Shown here: piece by piece, positions 24,214 through 34,404 of the stretch
Numbering within the stretch: the first letter of the stretch is position 1
Layout: each line of letters opens with the position of its first letter
From: Acidimicrobiaceae bacterium
GTDB lineage: Bacteria > Actinomycetota > Acidimicrobiia > Acidimicrobiales > Aldehydirespiratoraceae
DNA length: 64,000 nucleotides
NCBI GenBank assembly: GCA_009845995.1
Contig: VXYK01000039.1
Coordinates: 95,691 to 159,690 of the forward strand
Reading direction: 5' to 3'
The notes under the pieces: generated by a model
What the model saw: the letters and a program-made list of their open reading frames with translations, nothing else
What the model was told of the DNA's origin: nothing
Databases searched by the model: none
Made by a program: the position numbers and the translations under genes

Positions 24214-26337
24214 CTAACCGACGGCGTGACCGGCGTGGAAACCGTCGGCCATGGCTCCTTCGAGATAGCCGACTCCCGTGCAGTCTCCGATCGCCACAGG
24301 GGCCAGTCCGGCTGCCCGCATCTGTTCAGAGACCGAGTCATCACCGGTGAGTCCAGCGGCGATCACCACACAATCGGCGTCAACGGCATGGTCAGCCTCG
24401 TTGCGACGGTAACGCACCTGCGTGGTGGTCACCTCCAACACATCGGCATCGGTCAACAACTCCGCGCCGTGCTCACGCAGATCAGTCAGCACACGCCAAC
24501 GCCGCGGATGAGCCATCTCAGTGGCCAAAGTCGCTCCTTGTTCAAGCACCGTCACTGACCGACCGCGATCCACCAGAAATTCGGCGAGCTCGATACCGAC
24601 GAGACCGCCACCGAGGATCGTGACCCGCTTGCCAATCGGCATGTAGTGATGCGTCAACGAGGCCAGGCGTTCCGGATCGTCTGTCAACCCCAGTCGTTTT
24701 CCGGCTGCAACTGCAATTCGCCCGGTCAAAGAGAGCTTCCGTGAAGCGTCGGCAGACGGATCGGTCAGCATGACCCGCAGGTCGTCACCATCGAGCACAT
24801 GGTCCAACTCGATTCCACCGATGTCTGGTCGTACCCGTGAAGCTCCGGTCGCCACGATCACGTGGTCGGGGCGCAGCGCTTGAACTGCCTCAACAATCGC
24901 CGGCGTGCTCAGGCGCACATCAACGTTGAGCGTTTCCATCTGTCTGGTCAGCCATTTCAAGAGCCGAAGGTTCGGCTCATACACCAGCGCGCCGAATCTC
25001 AGTGCACCGCCGAGTTGCGGGCTGGCCTCAAAAATTGTGACCGTGTGTCCTCGTGTGGCGGCAACTCGAGCCGCCTCCATGCCGGCTGGTCCACCGCCGA
25101 CAATCACGACCGACTTCGGTTCTGAAGCGGTTGTGCGCTCTATGTCGCGAAATTCGACTTCGTGTGCCAGCACAGGGTTGACCGCGCAACGCACCCGTCT
25201 GTCGAAGAACGGCTGAGCCACACAGGTATAGCAGTTGATGCACGGGCGGATGTCGGCTGGACGGTGCTCGACGACCTTCAACGCAGTCTCGGGATCGGCC
25301 AGCATCTGACGGCCCATCGCGATCAGGTCGGCTTTGCCGTGAGCGATCATTTCGTCGCCGGTTTCTGGACGAATTCGACCAACTGCGATGACCGGCACAT
25401 TGAGTTTGCTCTTCAACTGGCCCGAAAGGGCCGCGTGGGTTGCTTCACGATGGGGCAAGGTCCCCTCGGTGAACGCTGGGCCTGAAGTCTGGTCGCCGTA
25501 GGCGCTGAGGTGTATTGCGTCGGAACCGGCCTCCTGCGCCAGCTGCGCAGTTACTTCGGTGTCTGAAAAGACGATGCCGTCCGGGGTGCGGTACTCGAGC
25601 GCGTCAAGACGGCACCAGACCGCGAAATTGTCATCAGTAGCAGCTTTGGATGCAGCAAGAACCTCACACAGCAGCCGTGATCGATTGTGAATGTCTCCGC
25701 CGTATTCATCTTCCCGGCGGTTCCACTGTTTGGAGAGGAATCCAGAGATCAGATAACCGTGGGCGCCATGGATCTCGACACCGTCGAATCCGGCTTCCTG
25801 CGCCCGCGCCGTAGCAGCAGCAAAATCGGCAGTCACCGCGACGATGTCAGCCGCCGACATCTCTCGGTAGTCGGGTTTCCCTCCCCCATTCGCCGCCGCC
25901 ATCAGCCCCAACTCCTCCGGAGTGAGATCGTTGATCATGTCAAGGGACCCGTGCCATTGAGGTATCGACGGGACGAGCACCGGACGCCCCTCTTTGATAT
26001 CGACACGGGAGACCTTGCCGTGATGCACGAGCTGCACGGCGATCTTGGCACCGTGACTGTGCACCCGTTCGGTGAGTTCTTTCAGCGCAGGGATATAGCG
26101 GTCGTCTGACAAGCCCAGTTGGTGCACCGAGTTGGCTCCCCGCGGGTACGCCATGGCGCACACTTCGGTGATGATCAGCCCCGCCCCGCCGCGAGCTCGT
26201 TCTTCGTAGTAGGCGATGATCGCCTCGTTGGCGAATCCGTCGTCGCCGACAATCTCGACTCCCATCGGGGCCATGACCATCCGGTTTCTCAACTCCATCG
26301 GCCCTATGGAGATAGGCGACAACAAGTGTTCGAACAT
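24214..26337 (-). CDS. Old-yellow-enzyme/2,4-dienoyl-CoA reductase-type flavoprotein
   Basis: A 707-residue NADH:flavin oxidoreductase of the FadH/TMADH class, starting at ATG 26337 (MFEHLLSPISIG). Residues 1-330 are the FMN TIM barrel (VEIHGAHGYLISGFLS is the active-site region). A 4Fe-4S motif follows: CINCYTC with a fourth cysteine in RRVRCAVNP. Then come two Rossmann motifs, VIVGGGPAGMEAA (FAD) and TILGGGLVGIELAE (NADPH). It reduces enoyl or enone bonds; the substrate is unknown. It lies four bases after the malic enzyme stop, so the two form an operon. Confidence 0.88.
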   Translation of the reverse strand: MFEHLLSPISIGPMELRNRMVMAPMGVEIVGDDGFANEAIIAYYEERARGGAGLIITEVCAMAYPRGANSVHQLGLSDDRYIPALKELTERVHSHGAKIAVQLVHHGKVSRVDIKEGRPVLVPSIPQWHGSLDMINDLTPEELGLMAAANGGGKPDYREMSAADIVAVTADFAAATARAQEAGFDGVEIHGAHGYLISGFLSKQWNRREDEYGGDIHNRSRLLCEVLAASKAATDDNFAVWCRLDALEYRTPDGIVFSDTEVTAQLAQEAGSDAIHLSAYGDQTSGPAFTEGTLPHREATHAALSGQLKSKLNVPVIAVGRIRPETGDEMIAHGKADLIAMGRQMLADPETALKVVEHRPADIRPCINCYTCVAQPFFDRRVRCAVNPVLAHEVEFRDIERTTASEPKSVVIVGGGPAGMEAARVAATRGHTVTIFEASPQLGGALRFGALVYEPNLRLLKWLTRQMETLNVDVRLSTPAIVEAVQALRPDHVIVATGASRVRPDIGGIELDHVLDGDDLRVMLTDPSADASRKLSLTGRIAVAAGKRLGLTDDPERLASLTHHYMPIGKRVTILGGGLVGIELAEFLVDRGRSVTVLEQGATLATEMAHPRRWRVLTDLREHGAELLTDADVLEVTTTQVRYRRNEADHAVDADCVVIAAGLTGDDSVSEQMRAAGLAPVAIGDCTGVGYLEGAMADGFHAGHAVG

Positions 26338-26341
26338 CAGC

Positions 26342-27883
26342 TCAGCCTCCAGTGGCAGGGGTTTCACAGACACCGTGTTGACTGCGAACGACACCGTCCC
26401 GCTCGGCCGCAGCAGCAACCGCTTTCGCCACCATCGGAGCAACTGAACGGTCAAAAACAGAAGGGACGACGAAATCAGGCCGCAATTCCGACTCGGGCAC
26501 ACAAGCCGCGATGGCTGCAGCCGCGCTCACCTTCATGTGTTCGGTCACGCTGTGTGCGCCAACGTCGAGGGTCCCCCTGAAAATTCCGGGGAACGCCAGC
26601 ACGTTGTTGATCTGGTTGGGGAAGTCGGACCTCCCGGTGGCCATCACAGCAGCCAGGCCGTCGGCGATCTCGGGACGGATCTCCGGATCCGGGTTCGCCA
26701 TCGCGAACACGATCGGGTCCCGGGCCATCCTGCGAAGATTCGCGGCGTCAATGAGGTCTGGTGCCGACACCCCGACGAACACGTCCGCGCCCACCAACAC
26801 ATCGGACAACGTCCCCGCCTTGCGGTCGGGATTGGTCATTGCAGCAAAGCGTTCCTTGACTTCATTCTGCTGGTCGCGACCCTGATGCACCGCGCCGATC
26901 CGGTCGACGCCTATGACTTCACCAACTCCTGCGTCGAGCAGAATCCTCCCCACGGCCACTCCCGCCGCGCCCATTCCGGAGATAACGACCGAAATGTCCG
27001 CAATTTTCTTGTCTACCAGTTTCAACGCGTTGCTGAGGGCTGCCAGTGCAACGATTGCCGTGCCGTGCTGATCATCGTGAAAGACCGGTATCGGGAGAGC
27101 TGCTTTGAGGCGCTCCTCGATTTCGAAACAGGCCGGCGCAGCAATGTCTTCGAGGTTGATCCCCCCGAAAGCCGGCGCGATATGGGTAACCGTCTCGATG
27201 ATCTCTTCTGTGTCCTGGGTGTCCAGGCAGATCGGGAAGCCGTCTATGCCCCCGAATTCCTTGAACAGCAGAGCTTTTCCTTCCATCACGGGCATGGCCG
27301 CGTGCGCACCGATGTTGCCGAGTCCGAGCACCGCGCTCCCGTCACTGACGATCGCCACTGTGTTCTTCTTGATGGTGTAGCGATGCGCCAGCGATTCGTC
27401 GTCGCGAATACTCAGGCAGACTCGCGCCACACCGGGCGTGTATGCCATGGACAGGTCATCTGCGTCGCCCACCGAACACAGCGGCAGCACTTCGATCTTG
27501 CCCCCTTCGTGGAGGGCATAAGTACGGTCCCACCAGTTGAGCACCATCACCCCTTCGAGCGCGTCGACTGCTTCCGCGATCTGGGCCGCGTGCGCCTCGG
27601 ACCGACAATGAACGTCGATGTCCCGCACCACCGTTGGACCCTTCGCTTCAAAGCCTGGAATACCAGCGATGTTGCCCCCAACGTCACCAACCGCAGCCGC
27701 GAAGCGACCGAGCGTGCCCGGGACGTTGTCAAGGGAGATCTTGAGGGTTATGGAGTAGGCGGCGGTCGGAGCGTTCTGCACGTTGGGAACGTTATTCAGT
27801 GACGCGACTGATGCCTCAATCGGGCGTCGCGCAAAGACTGCGGGTGCCTGTCGTTGACCTATATCGGAATATCCAGATAGCAT
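26342..27883 (-). CDS. NAD(P)-dependent malic enzyme with N-terminal ACT domain
   Basis: About 513 residues. An ACT-like regulatory domain spans about 40-120 (YSITLKISLDNVPGTLGRFA), followed by a malic enzyme catalytic domain. That domain has VLPLCSVGDADDLSMAYTPG, the lysine/aspartate region VFHDDQHGTAIV, and the NAD motif VISGMGAAGVAVG. It decarboxylates malate to pyruvate; the ACT domain suggests amino acid control. The start is uncertain: ATG 27883 lacks a clear ribosome site, and GTG 27781 is a shorter alternative. Confidence 0.88.
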   Translation of the reverse strand: MLSGYSDIGQRQAPAVFARRPIEASVASLNNVPNVQNAPTAAYSITLKISLDNVPGTLGRFAAAVGDVGGNIAGIPGFEAKGPTVVRDIDVHCRSEAHAAQIAEAVDALEGVMVLNWWDRTYALHEGGKIEVLPLCSVGDADDLSMAYTPGVARVCLSIRDDESLAHRYTIKKNTVAIVSDGSAVLGLGNIGAHAAMPVMEGKALLFKEFGGIDGFPICLDTQDTEEIIETVTHIAPAFGGINLEDIAAPACFEIEERLKAALPIPVFHDDQHGTAIVALAALSNALKLVDKKIADISVVISGMGAAGVAVGRILLDAGVGEVIGVDRIGAVHQGRDQQNEVKERFAAMTNPDRKAGTLSDVLVGADVFVGVSAPDLIDAANLRRMARDPIVFAMANPDPEIRPEIADGLAAVMATGRSDFPNQINNVLAFPGIFRGTLDVGAHSVTEHMKVSAAAAIAACVPESELRPDFVVPSVFDRSVAPMVAKAVAAAAERDGVVRSQHGVCETPATGG

Positions 27884-27935
27884 CAATTAACAGACCAAAA
27901 CTCAAACAAAGTTTCAACGAAACGGGAGAATCAAA

Positions 27936-28337
27936 ATGTCCAAAAGAACCATGTCCGACGAGCATCGAGAAGCTCTTTCAGTGGGTAGGGCCCGCGGTCG
28001 GGCTGTTCGCAACTATCTCGAAGCGTTGGAATCGCATCGCCCGAAGCGTGGGCGCAGGCGGACGCCGGAAACCATGCGTGCACGAATAACCGAAATCGAC
28101 AACGAGATGGGCACTGCAACACCGATGCAACGCCTGCATCTAACTCAGGAGAAGATGGATCTTGCCGCCAAGATCGAGGCGGCGGAGACCACCGTCAACA
28201 TTTCAGCTCTTGAAGACGAGTTTGTGGATGTCGCAGGCGCCTACGGCGAAAGCAACGGAATCAGCTACGCAGCTTGGCGTGCAGTCGGGGTTCCCGCTGC
28301 GATCCTCAAGCGTGCCGGCGTCTCCCGTTCCACATAG
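27936..28337 (+). CDS. Small basic coiled-coil protein of unknown function
   Basis: The 133-residue product starts MSKRTMSDEHREALSVGR. It is rich in Arg/Lys over the first 60 residues (RPKRGRRRTPE), then has a helical charged segment (about 65-100) and a C-terminal helix (YAAWRAVGVPAAILKRAG). The preceding AACGGGAGAATC ribosome site is good. The basic N-terminus suggests nucleic-acid binding, which is inference. I know no named family. It lies between the malic enzyme (divergent) and purB (convergent). Confidence 0.65.
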   Translation: MSKRTMSDEHREALSVGRARGRAVRNYLEALESHRPKRGRRRTPETMRARITEIDNEMGTATPMQRLHLTQEKMDLAAKIEAAETTVNISALEDEFVDVAGAYGESNGISYAAWRAVGVPAAILKRAGVSRST

Positions 28338-28373
28338 AGGTTCTGCATAAAGCAAGCTGAGAGAGTCCCTCTA

Positions 28374-29795
28374 TCAGACGCGAATCTCTGCGCTTGCAAC
28401 AGCCGCTTGTGGATGCTCGGAAATAACCCTATTGGCACGCGCCGCGACACGTTGCACCTGAGTCACTGCGGTGCCCGCGAAGGCGTCGATATCGGCTAAG
28501 CATTCTTCGATCGCTTCGGAGTTCAGCGGTATTCGCTCATCTGCAGCCAAGCGTTCAACCAGACTGGGGCCGGCCGTGCCTTCGCGGCGCGCCAACACGG
28601 CCTCCACAGCATGGCCTTTGATCAGTTGATGCGCTTCTTCGCGGCCCAGTCCCGCTGCCACCGCGTCGCCCAATATTCGAGAGGTGGCAAGAAAGGGCAG
28701 TTCACGCTGAAGTTCGGCTCCGATGACCGCATCGAAGACCCCGAAATCATCAAAGACGCCGATGGCCGTCTGCAACAATCCATCAGCAGCAAAGAAAGCA
28801 TCGGGAAGCATCACCCGCCGGACCGCCGAACAACTTACGTCACCCTCATTCCATTGCCGGCCGGCAAGACTCGCTGCCATTGTGAGATGACCGTCCAGTA
28901 TCGTGCGCAACGCGCCGATCCTTTCAGCGCTGCGACTGTTCATCTTGTGAGGCATAGCCGAGGATCCGACTTGCCCGGGACTGAAACCCTCAGTGGCCAG
29001 TTCATTTCCAGCCATGAGCCGCAGAGTCGTTGCGGCCGATGCCGGAGCTGACACGGCTTGTACCAACGCCGACACCACATCGAGATCAAGCGACCGCGGG
29101 TAAATCTGCCCGACACTGTCGAGAACACGTCCGAATCCGAGGTGCTGGGCAACCATTTGCTCCAGTTGATCAACCGCTTCAGCGTCTCCCAGCAGGTCCA
29201 GCTGGTCCAGACGGGTACCGACCGCGCCTTTGATGCCTCGAAGCGGGTACCGGGCCAACAACTCTTCCACGCGCTCAAGCCCGATCATGGTCTCCTCGGC
29301 TACATCCGCGAAGCGTTTTCCCAAAGTCGTGGACTGAGCGGCCACATTGTGGGTGCGAGCAACCATCACCAAATCGATATGTGTCGCAGCCAGCGTCACC
29401 ACCCGGGAAAGCAGTGCAACCAACCGATCCCGTACCACGACGAGGGCCTGACGAATCTGTAGTTGTTCAACGTTCTCGGTCAGATCTCGTGAAGTCATTC
29501 CGCGATGAATATGTTGCCGGCCCGCGAGTTCACAGAATTCATCGATTCGGGCTTTGACATCGTGACGGGTGACCGCTTCTCGCGCCGCGATAGACCCGAG
29601 ATCGACATCATCCAATACCGCTTCATAGGCTTCGATCGTCCCCTCGCCGATCTCGACTCCCAGCGAAACTTGGGCACGCAACACAGCAAGCCACAGTCGT
29701 CGCTCCTGAACGATCTTGCCTTCGGGGGACCAGACCTTATTCATCGCTTCACTGGCGTAGCGATCAGAGAGAACGTTGGCTGCAGTATCACCCAT
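28374..29795 (-). CDS. purB: Adenylosuccinate lyase
   Basis: The 473-residue product belongs to the fumarase/aspartase superfamily. The signature SSAMPHKMNSRSAE (catalytic serine loop) is clear, as are GMTSRDLTENVEQ and RTHNVAAQSTTLGKR. It removes fumarate from SAICAR and adenylosuccinate in purine synthesis. It starts at ATG 29795, overlapping the purA stop (TGATG), so purA-purB are translationally coupled. Confidence 0.94.
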   Translation of the reverse strand: MGDTAANVLSDRYASEAMNKVWSPEGKIVQERRLWLAVLRAQVSLGVEIGEGTIEAYEAVLDDVDLGSIAAREAVTRHDVKARIDEFCELAGRQHIHRGMTSRDLTENVEQLQIRQALVVVRDRLVALLSRVVTLAATHIDLVMVARTHNVAAQSTTLGKRFADVAEETMIGLERVEELLARYPLRGIKGAVGTRLDQLDLLGDAEAVDQLEQMVAQHLGFGRVLDSVGQIYPRSLDLDVVSALVQAVSAPASAATTLRLMAGNELATEGFSPGQVGSSAMPHKMNSRSAERIGALRTILDGHLTMAASLAGRQWNEGDVSCSAVRRVMLPDAFFAADGLLQTAIGVFDDFGVFDAVIGAELQRELPFLATSRILGDAVAAGLGREEAHQLIKGHAVEAVLARREGTAGPSLVERLAADERIPLNSEAIEECLADIDAFAGTAVTQVQRVAARANRVISEHPQAAVASAEIRV

Positions 29796-31084
29796 CAGAC
29801 ATTCCTGTCGTTGCGATCAAGATACTGTTCCCGCCCCGGACCGACCCCCACAAGACGGATGGGCACACCAATCTGATCTTCAAGAAAATCGATGTAGCGA
29901 GCCGCTTCAGAGGGCAGTTGTTTCGGGGTTGTCACCGCGCTTATGTCAGATTTCCAGCCCGGTAGTTCTTCGTAAACCGGCGTGGCTGCATGCAGTTGGG
30001 ATTGATGGTAGGGCAGATTGACATATCGCTCGTCGTCGATCTGATAGGCGACGCAGACTTTCAACGAATCCAACCCTTCAAGCACGTCGAGTTTGGTGAT
30101 AGCGATCTCGGTGAGGGAGTTGACCCGCACCGCATGACGGACCATCACCGCGTCGAACCAGCCGGGGCGGCGCCGACGGCCGGTGTTGACCCCGTACTCG
30201 CGTCCGACATCGACGAGATGGTCACCGACGTCATCGAGAAGTTCCGTCGGGAACGGACCGGACCCGACCCTGGTCACGTAAGCCTTGGCCACGCCTATGA
30301 CGCGATCGATGTGCCGGGGTCCGATCCCCGAACCAGTGCAGGCCCCACCGGAGACGGGGTTCGAAGACGTGACGAACGGGTACGTGCCGTGGTCGAGGTC
30401 CAAGAACGTGGCCTGCGCACCTTCGAGCAGCACCTCCTGGCCGGCTTCGAGTCCGTCGTGCAGCAACCCGACCGAATCCGCCATCAAGGGCAGGATCCTC
30501 GGGGCGCATTCGTCGAGATATTCGGCGGCGATCGCCTCGCCGTCCACTGGCGGTCGGTCGAACACCTTGGTGAGCACCTGATTCGTGTGACTGAGGACCA
30601 CTTCGAGTTTCTGGCGAAAGATCTTGGGGTCGGCGAGGTCTTGCACCCGCAAGCCCACGCGCATCGCCTTGTCCGCGTATGCGGGGCCGATACCACGTTT
30701 GGTCGTGCCGAGTTTGGCGTCACCGAGATGGCGTTCGTGAAGAGCGTCCAACTCGGTGTGGTAGGGCATTATGAGGTGCGCATTGCCACTGACTTTGAGT
30801 CTTGAACAGTCGACACCTCGCTGCGTGAGCATGTCGATCTCCGCTATGAGAACACGCGGATCGACCACGACCCCATTGCCGATGACGGGCGTGATGTAGT
30901 CGTACAGCACTCCGCTGGGAACAATTTGAAGTGCGAAAGTCTCGCCGTCAACGACCAGCGTGTGGCCTGCGTTATGGCCGCCCTGATAGCGGACGACCAT
31001 GGACATCTCTTTTGCCAGGAGGTCGGTGAACCTCCCCTTGCCTTCGTCACCCCATTGAGTACCGACGACTATGGTCGCTGGCAC
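29795..31084 (-). CDS. purA: Adenylosuccinate synthetase
   Basis: The 429-residue product has [11 protein letters not shown] at the N-terminus (GTP-binding/catalytic Asp), QGGHNAGHT (catalytic His region), and RRRRPGWFD near the substrate arginines. It joins IMP and aspartate with GTP hydrolysis, the first step to AMP. It is the first gene of the purA-purB operon. The 82 bases up to clpB hold its promoter and no other gene. Confidence 0.96.
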   Translation of the reverse strand: MPATIVVGTQWGDEGKGRFTDLLAKEMSMVVRYQGGHNAGHTLVVDGETFALQIVPSGVLYDYITPVIGNGVVVDPRVLIAEIDMLTQRGVDCSRLKVSGNAHLIMPYHTELDALHERHLGDAKLGTTKRGIGPAYADKAMRVGLRVQDLADPKIFRQKLEVVLSHTNQVLTKVFDRPPVDGEAIAAEYLDECAPRILPLMADSVGLLHDGLEAGQEVLLEGAQATFLDLDHGTYPFVTSSNPVSGGACTGSGIGPRHIDRVIGVAKAYVTRVGSGPFPTELLDDVGDHLVDVGREYGVNTGRRRRPGWFDAVMVRHAVRVNSLTEIAITKLDVLEGLDSLKVCVAYQIDDERYVNLPYHQSQLHAATPVYEELPGWKSDISAVTTPKQLPSEAARYIDFLEDQIGVPIRLVGVGPGREQYLDRNDRNV

Positions 31085-31166
31085 GGCGCTCTCCCTTGAT
31101 GGATTTGCGTTACCGGAAAAGGTTAGCTTGATCCGGCAGCGATCCGTGCGGAGTTTCTTGGGCGGA

Positions 31167-33656
31167 TCAGCGAAGGACGATCTGTGGATTGTCGTCGGAG
31201 CCTTCGATGTCGACCTTCACCGTGTCGCCTTCGAGGTACTGTCCCTCGAGTATGGCGATAGCCAGCGGATCGCCGATGCGCCGCTGAATCAGGCGTCTCA
31301 GCGGGCGCGCGCCGAAGGCTGGGTCGTAACCCAATTTTGCCATGTGAACACGAGCGTCAGCTGTCACTTCGAGCGCGATGCGGCGACTCGCGAGGCGGGC
31401 CGCAAGATCGGCGAATTGGAGGTCGAATATCTTGGTCAGGTCATCTTGGGTCAGCGACCCGAAGCGAACGATGTCGTCGATCCGGTTGATGAACTCGGGT
31501 CGGAAGAAGTCTCTCGGCTCACCCGCGAGGTTGGAGGTCATGATCAGGACGACGTTGGAGAAGTCGACTGTGCGACCCTGCCCGTCGGTCAGCCGACCGT
31601 CGTCGAGCAGCGCCAGCAGAACATTGAAGACGTCTGCATGCGCTTTTTCGACTTCGTCGAGCAGTACGACCGAATAGGGCCGACGCCTCACGGTCTCGGT
31701 CAGCTGTCCACCCTCGTCGTATCCGACATAGCCGGGAGGTGCCCCGATCAGTCGGCTGACGCTGTGCTTCTCCATGTATTCCGACATGTCGATGCGAACC
31801 ATGGCGCGCTCATCGTCGAAGAGGAACTCTGCCAGTGAGCGAGCCAGTTCAGTCTTGCCGACGCCGGTCGGCCCGAGAAACAGAAAGCTGCCGATGGGGC
31901 GGCGAGGATCGCCGAGCCCCGCCCTGGAGCGGCGGATGGCGTTGGCTACCACCGAAACCGCGTCGTCTTGGCCCACGACCCGCTGTTGCAGGTGGTCCTC
32001 CAGGCGGACGAGCTTCTGGACTTCGCCCTCCATCAACCGGGAGACAGGTATGCCGGTCCAGCGGCTGACGACTTCCGCGACGTCCTGGTCGTCCACCTCT
32101 TCTTTCAGCATCGAGTCTTCAGCCTGGAGCTTGTCGAGTTCTTCTTTGGCGGTCTTGAATTGCCGCTCCAGCCCGGGGATCTGGCCGTAGCGGAGTTCAG
32201 CGGCGCGTTCTAAATCAATCTCGCGTTCGACTTCACCCCGCAGATGCTCCAGTTGCTCGTTGATTTCCCGCAGAGCGGTGATCGCATCCTTCTCGGCCTG
32301 CCATCTGATGGTGAGCGCGGCAAGACCTTCTCTCAGATCTGCCAGTTCTCGATCAAGGTCGCTGAGCCGTTCTGCCGAAGCAGCGTCGGTCTCCTTGGCC
32401 AGAGCCAGCCGTTCGATCTCATATTGACGTATTCGCCGCTCCACGACATCGATTTCGGTCGGTACGGAATCGATCTCGATGCGCAGCGAACTTCCCGCTT
32501 CATCGATCAGATCGATCGCCTTGTCGGGCAGGAAACGGCCGGTCAGGTAACGGTCGCTCAACACAGCCGCTGCCACCAGCGCCGAGTCTTGGATTCGTAC
32601 GCCGTGGTGGACTTCATAGCGTTCCTTGAGACCGCGCAGGATGGCGATCGTGGACTCGACCGACGGTGGCGCCACCAAGACCTGCTGGAATCGTCGCTCC
32701 AACGCGGGATCCTTCTCCACATGTTTGCGGTATTCGTCGAGTGTGGTGGCACCGATCATTCGCAAACGGCCACGGGCGAGCATCGGTTTGAGCATGTTGC
32801 CCGCGTCCATCGCCCCTTCGGCAGCTCCCGCGCCGACAACCGTGTGCATTTCATCGACGAACGTGATGATCTCGCCGTCGGCGTCTTCGATCTCTTTGAG
32901 CACCGCTTGCAGGCGTTCCTCGAACTCCCCGCGGTATTTGGCGCCAGCCACAAGCAACGAGATATCGAGATTGATCAACCGTTTGTGCTGCAGCGAATCC
33001 GGCACGTCTCCTTCGACTATCCGGGCCGCCAGACCCTCAACAATGGCGGTCTTGCCCACTCCCGGTTCGCCGATCAGCACCGGATTGTTCTTGGTACGAC
33101 GCGACAACACCCGAATGACCCGGCGGATCTCGTCGTCGCGGCCTATAACCGGATCAAGTTCGCCGCTTCGGGCGGCTTCGGTGAGGTCATGACCGAATCG
33201 CTCCAGAGCCTGATATTGATTTTCTGGAGTCTGGCTGGTCACGCGATGAGAGCCGCGAACCTCCTTCAGCGCCGTGAGCAGGGCCTCGCGATCGATCTCG
33301 ATGAGTTCGGCCAGTGCCAGCAGCACGTGTTCAGTCGACAGGTAGTCGTCGTGCAGTTCACCACGGAGTTGATCGGCTTCGTTGAGCGCGGCGATCAGCG
33401 GTTTTGCCAGTTGCGGTTCAGATCCGTAGGCGTTGGGCAACCGCTCCAAGGCCGACTCGGTTCTGCTTCTCGCCTCGAGAACATCAACTCCGACCTTGTG
33501 CAGCAGGGGTTGCACGATGCCGTCTTGTTGACCGAGCAGCGCGATCAGCAAATGTTGGGGGGTGATTTCTGGGTGGGAAGCGCCGCGGGCCGCTTCCGTA
33601 GCGGCGGCGAGCGCCTCGGTGGTCTTGAGAGTCCAACGGTTGGGATCTAGGGCCAT
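31167..33656 (-). CDS. clpB: ClpB disaggregase (Hsp100)
   Basis: An 829-residue AAA+ chaperone. An N-terminal Clp repeat domain comes first, then NBD1 with [15 protein letters not shown], the M-domain coiled coil (about 400-510), NBD2 with [16 protein letters not shown], and the arginine-finger region [10 protein letters not shown]. It extracts polypeptides from aggregates with DnaK. It is shorter than typical (about 850-870): between TSNL and FRPEF only 8 or so residues remain where most ClpBs have 17-30. A HAIR operator lies upstream, so HspR control of heat induction is likely. Confidence 0.95.
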   Translation of the reverse strand: MALDPNRWTLKTTEALAAATEAARGASHPEITPQHLLIALLGQQDGIVQPLLHKVGVDVLEARSRTESALERLPNAYGSEPQLAKPLIAALNEADQLRGELHDDYLSTEHVLLALAELIEIDREALLTALKEVRGSHRVTSQTPENQYQALERFGHDLTEAARSGELDPVIGRDDEIRRVIRVLSRRTKNNPVLIGEPGVGKTAIVEGLAARIVEGDVPDSLQHKRLINLDISLLVAGAKYRGEFEERLQAVLKEIEDADGEIITFVDEMHTVVGAGAAEGAMDAGNMLKPMLARGRLRMIGATTLDEYRKHVEKDPALERRFQQVLVAPPSVESTIAILRGLKERYEVHHGVRIQDSALVAAAVLSDRYLTGRFLPDKAIDLIDEAGSSLRIEIDSVPTEIDVVERRIRQYEIERLALAKETDAASAERLSDLDRELADLREGLAALTIRWQAEKDAITALREINEQLEHLRGEVEREIDLERAAELRYGQIPGLERQFKTAKEELDKLQAEDSMLKEEVDDQDVAEVVSRWTGIPVSRLMEGEVQKLVRLEDHLQQRVVGQDDAVSVVANAIRRSRAGLGDPRRPIGSFLFLGPTGVGKTELARSLAEFLFDDERAMVRIDMSEYMEKHSVSRLIGAPPGYVGYDEGGQLTETVRRRPYSVVLLDEVEKAHADVFNVLLALLDDGRLTDGQGRTVDFSNVVLIMTSNLAGEPRDFFRPEFINRIDDIVRFGSLTQDDLTKIFDLQFADLAARLASRRIALEVTADARVHMAKLGYDPAFGARPLRRLIQRRIGDPLAIAILEGQYLEGDTVKVDIEGSDDNPQIVLR

Positions 33657-33735
33657 GTTCGGTTTCTGGTTCGGCTTTCTGATTGATGGGCATTGCGAAT
33701 AGTTACAGTGCTTGTAGTTAAAGTATAGCAGAAAA

Positions 33736-33756
33736 CTTGAGTGCTATATACTTAAC
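33736..33756 (-). promoter_or_regulatory. HAIR-like operator (HspR site) upstream of clpB
   Basis: CTTGAGT, a 7-base spacer, then ACTTAAC. The actinobacterial HspR consensus is CTTGAGT-N7-ACTCAAG, so 12 of 14 conserved positions match. It is 80 bases upstream of the clpB ATG in an AT-rich stretch (33710-33760) that also suits a promoter. Confidence 0.75.
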
Positions 33757-33798
33757 TTTGTGCTTTGTATCGTCGGCCGTCTCGGCTAACATCGGATT

Positions 33799-34404
33799 AT
33801 GACTGTGACCGAGCCAACAACCGACGCAGACGACAACAGCTTCCGGAGAATGGACGAATCGTCCGCTGAACAGTGGGCCCACATCGGTCGATGCACCGCT
33901 CTCAACCAGCCTCGCGTCGCAGACCGGATCCTGATGCTGCTCCAGTCACTAGCCGACATCCGCGACGGTTTCCTCACCGATCAGCTCACCCACAGCCTCC
34001 ATACCGCCACGATGGCCGAGCGCGCAGGCGCAGACGAAGAGATGGTGTTCGCCAGTCTCTGCCACGACATAGGCAAAGCGATCTCGGTACCCAACCACGG
34101 CGCGATCTCAGCAGAAATCATCAAGCCCTACGTACGCGAGGACGTCTACCAGACGATCCTCAACCATCAGGACTTCCAGGGCAGGCACTACTACCACCAC
34201 TTCGGCGCTCCCAGAGACTTGCGCGACCAGTTCCGCAGCGAGTCATGGTTCTCGCTGTGCGAAGAGTTCACCGATGACTGGGACCAGCAGGCCTTCGATC
34301 CCGACTACGACACACTCCCCTTGGAGCACTTCGAACCCCTGGTCCGGAAAATCACCGCTTCTGTCAGCTCCGGCACCAGCGGGACTCAGCGAACCGACTA
34401 CTAG
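33799..34404 (+). CDS. HD-domain protein (phosphohydrolase or PhnZ/MIOX-like oxygenase)
   Basis: A 201-residue HD-superfamily protein. Metal ligands are visible in LTHSLHTATMAE (His), LCHDIGKA (His-Asp), NHGAISAEII (His) and ILNHQDFQGRHYYHHFG (His). The spacing and the final H-x(4)-GRHYY pattern recall mixed-valent diiron HD oxygenases (PhnZ, MIOX) as much as HD hydrolases, so the reaction is undecided. Its stop codon shares the tetranucleotide CTAG with the stop of the convergent hydrolase gene. Confidence 0.78.
   Translation: MTVTEPTTDADDNSFRRMDESSAEQWAHIGRCTALNQPRVADRILMLLQSLADIRDGFLTDQLTHSLHTATMAERAGADEEMVFASLCHDIGKAISVPNHGAISAEIIKPYVREDVYQTILNHQDFQGRHYYHHFGAPRDLRDQFRSESWFSLCEEFTDDWDQQAFDPDYDTLPLEHFEPLVRKITASVSSGTSGTQRTDY

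Noticed and set aside
32244..33650. 468-codon plus-strand frame over clpB
   Set aside because: Antisense of a perfectly conserved ClpB; no independent support.
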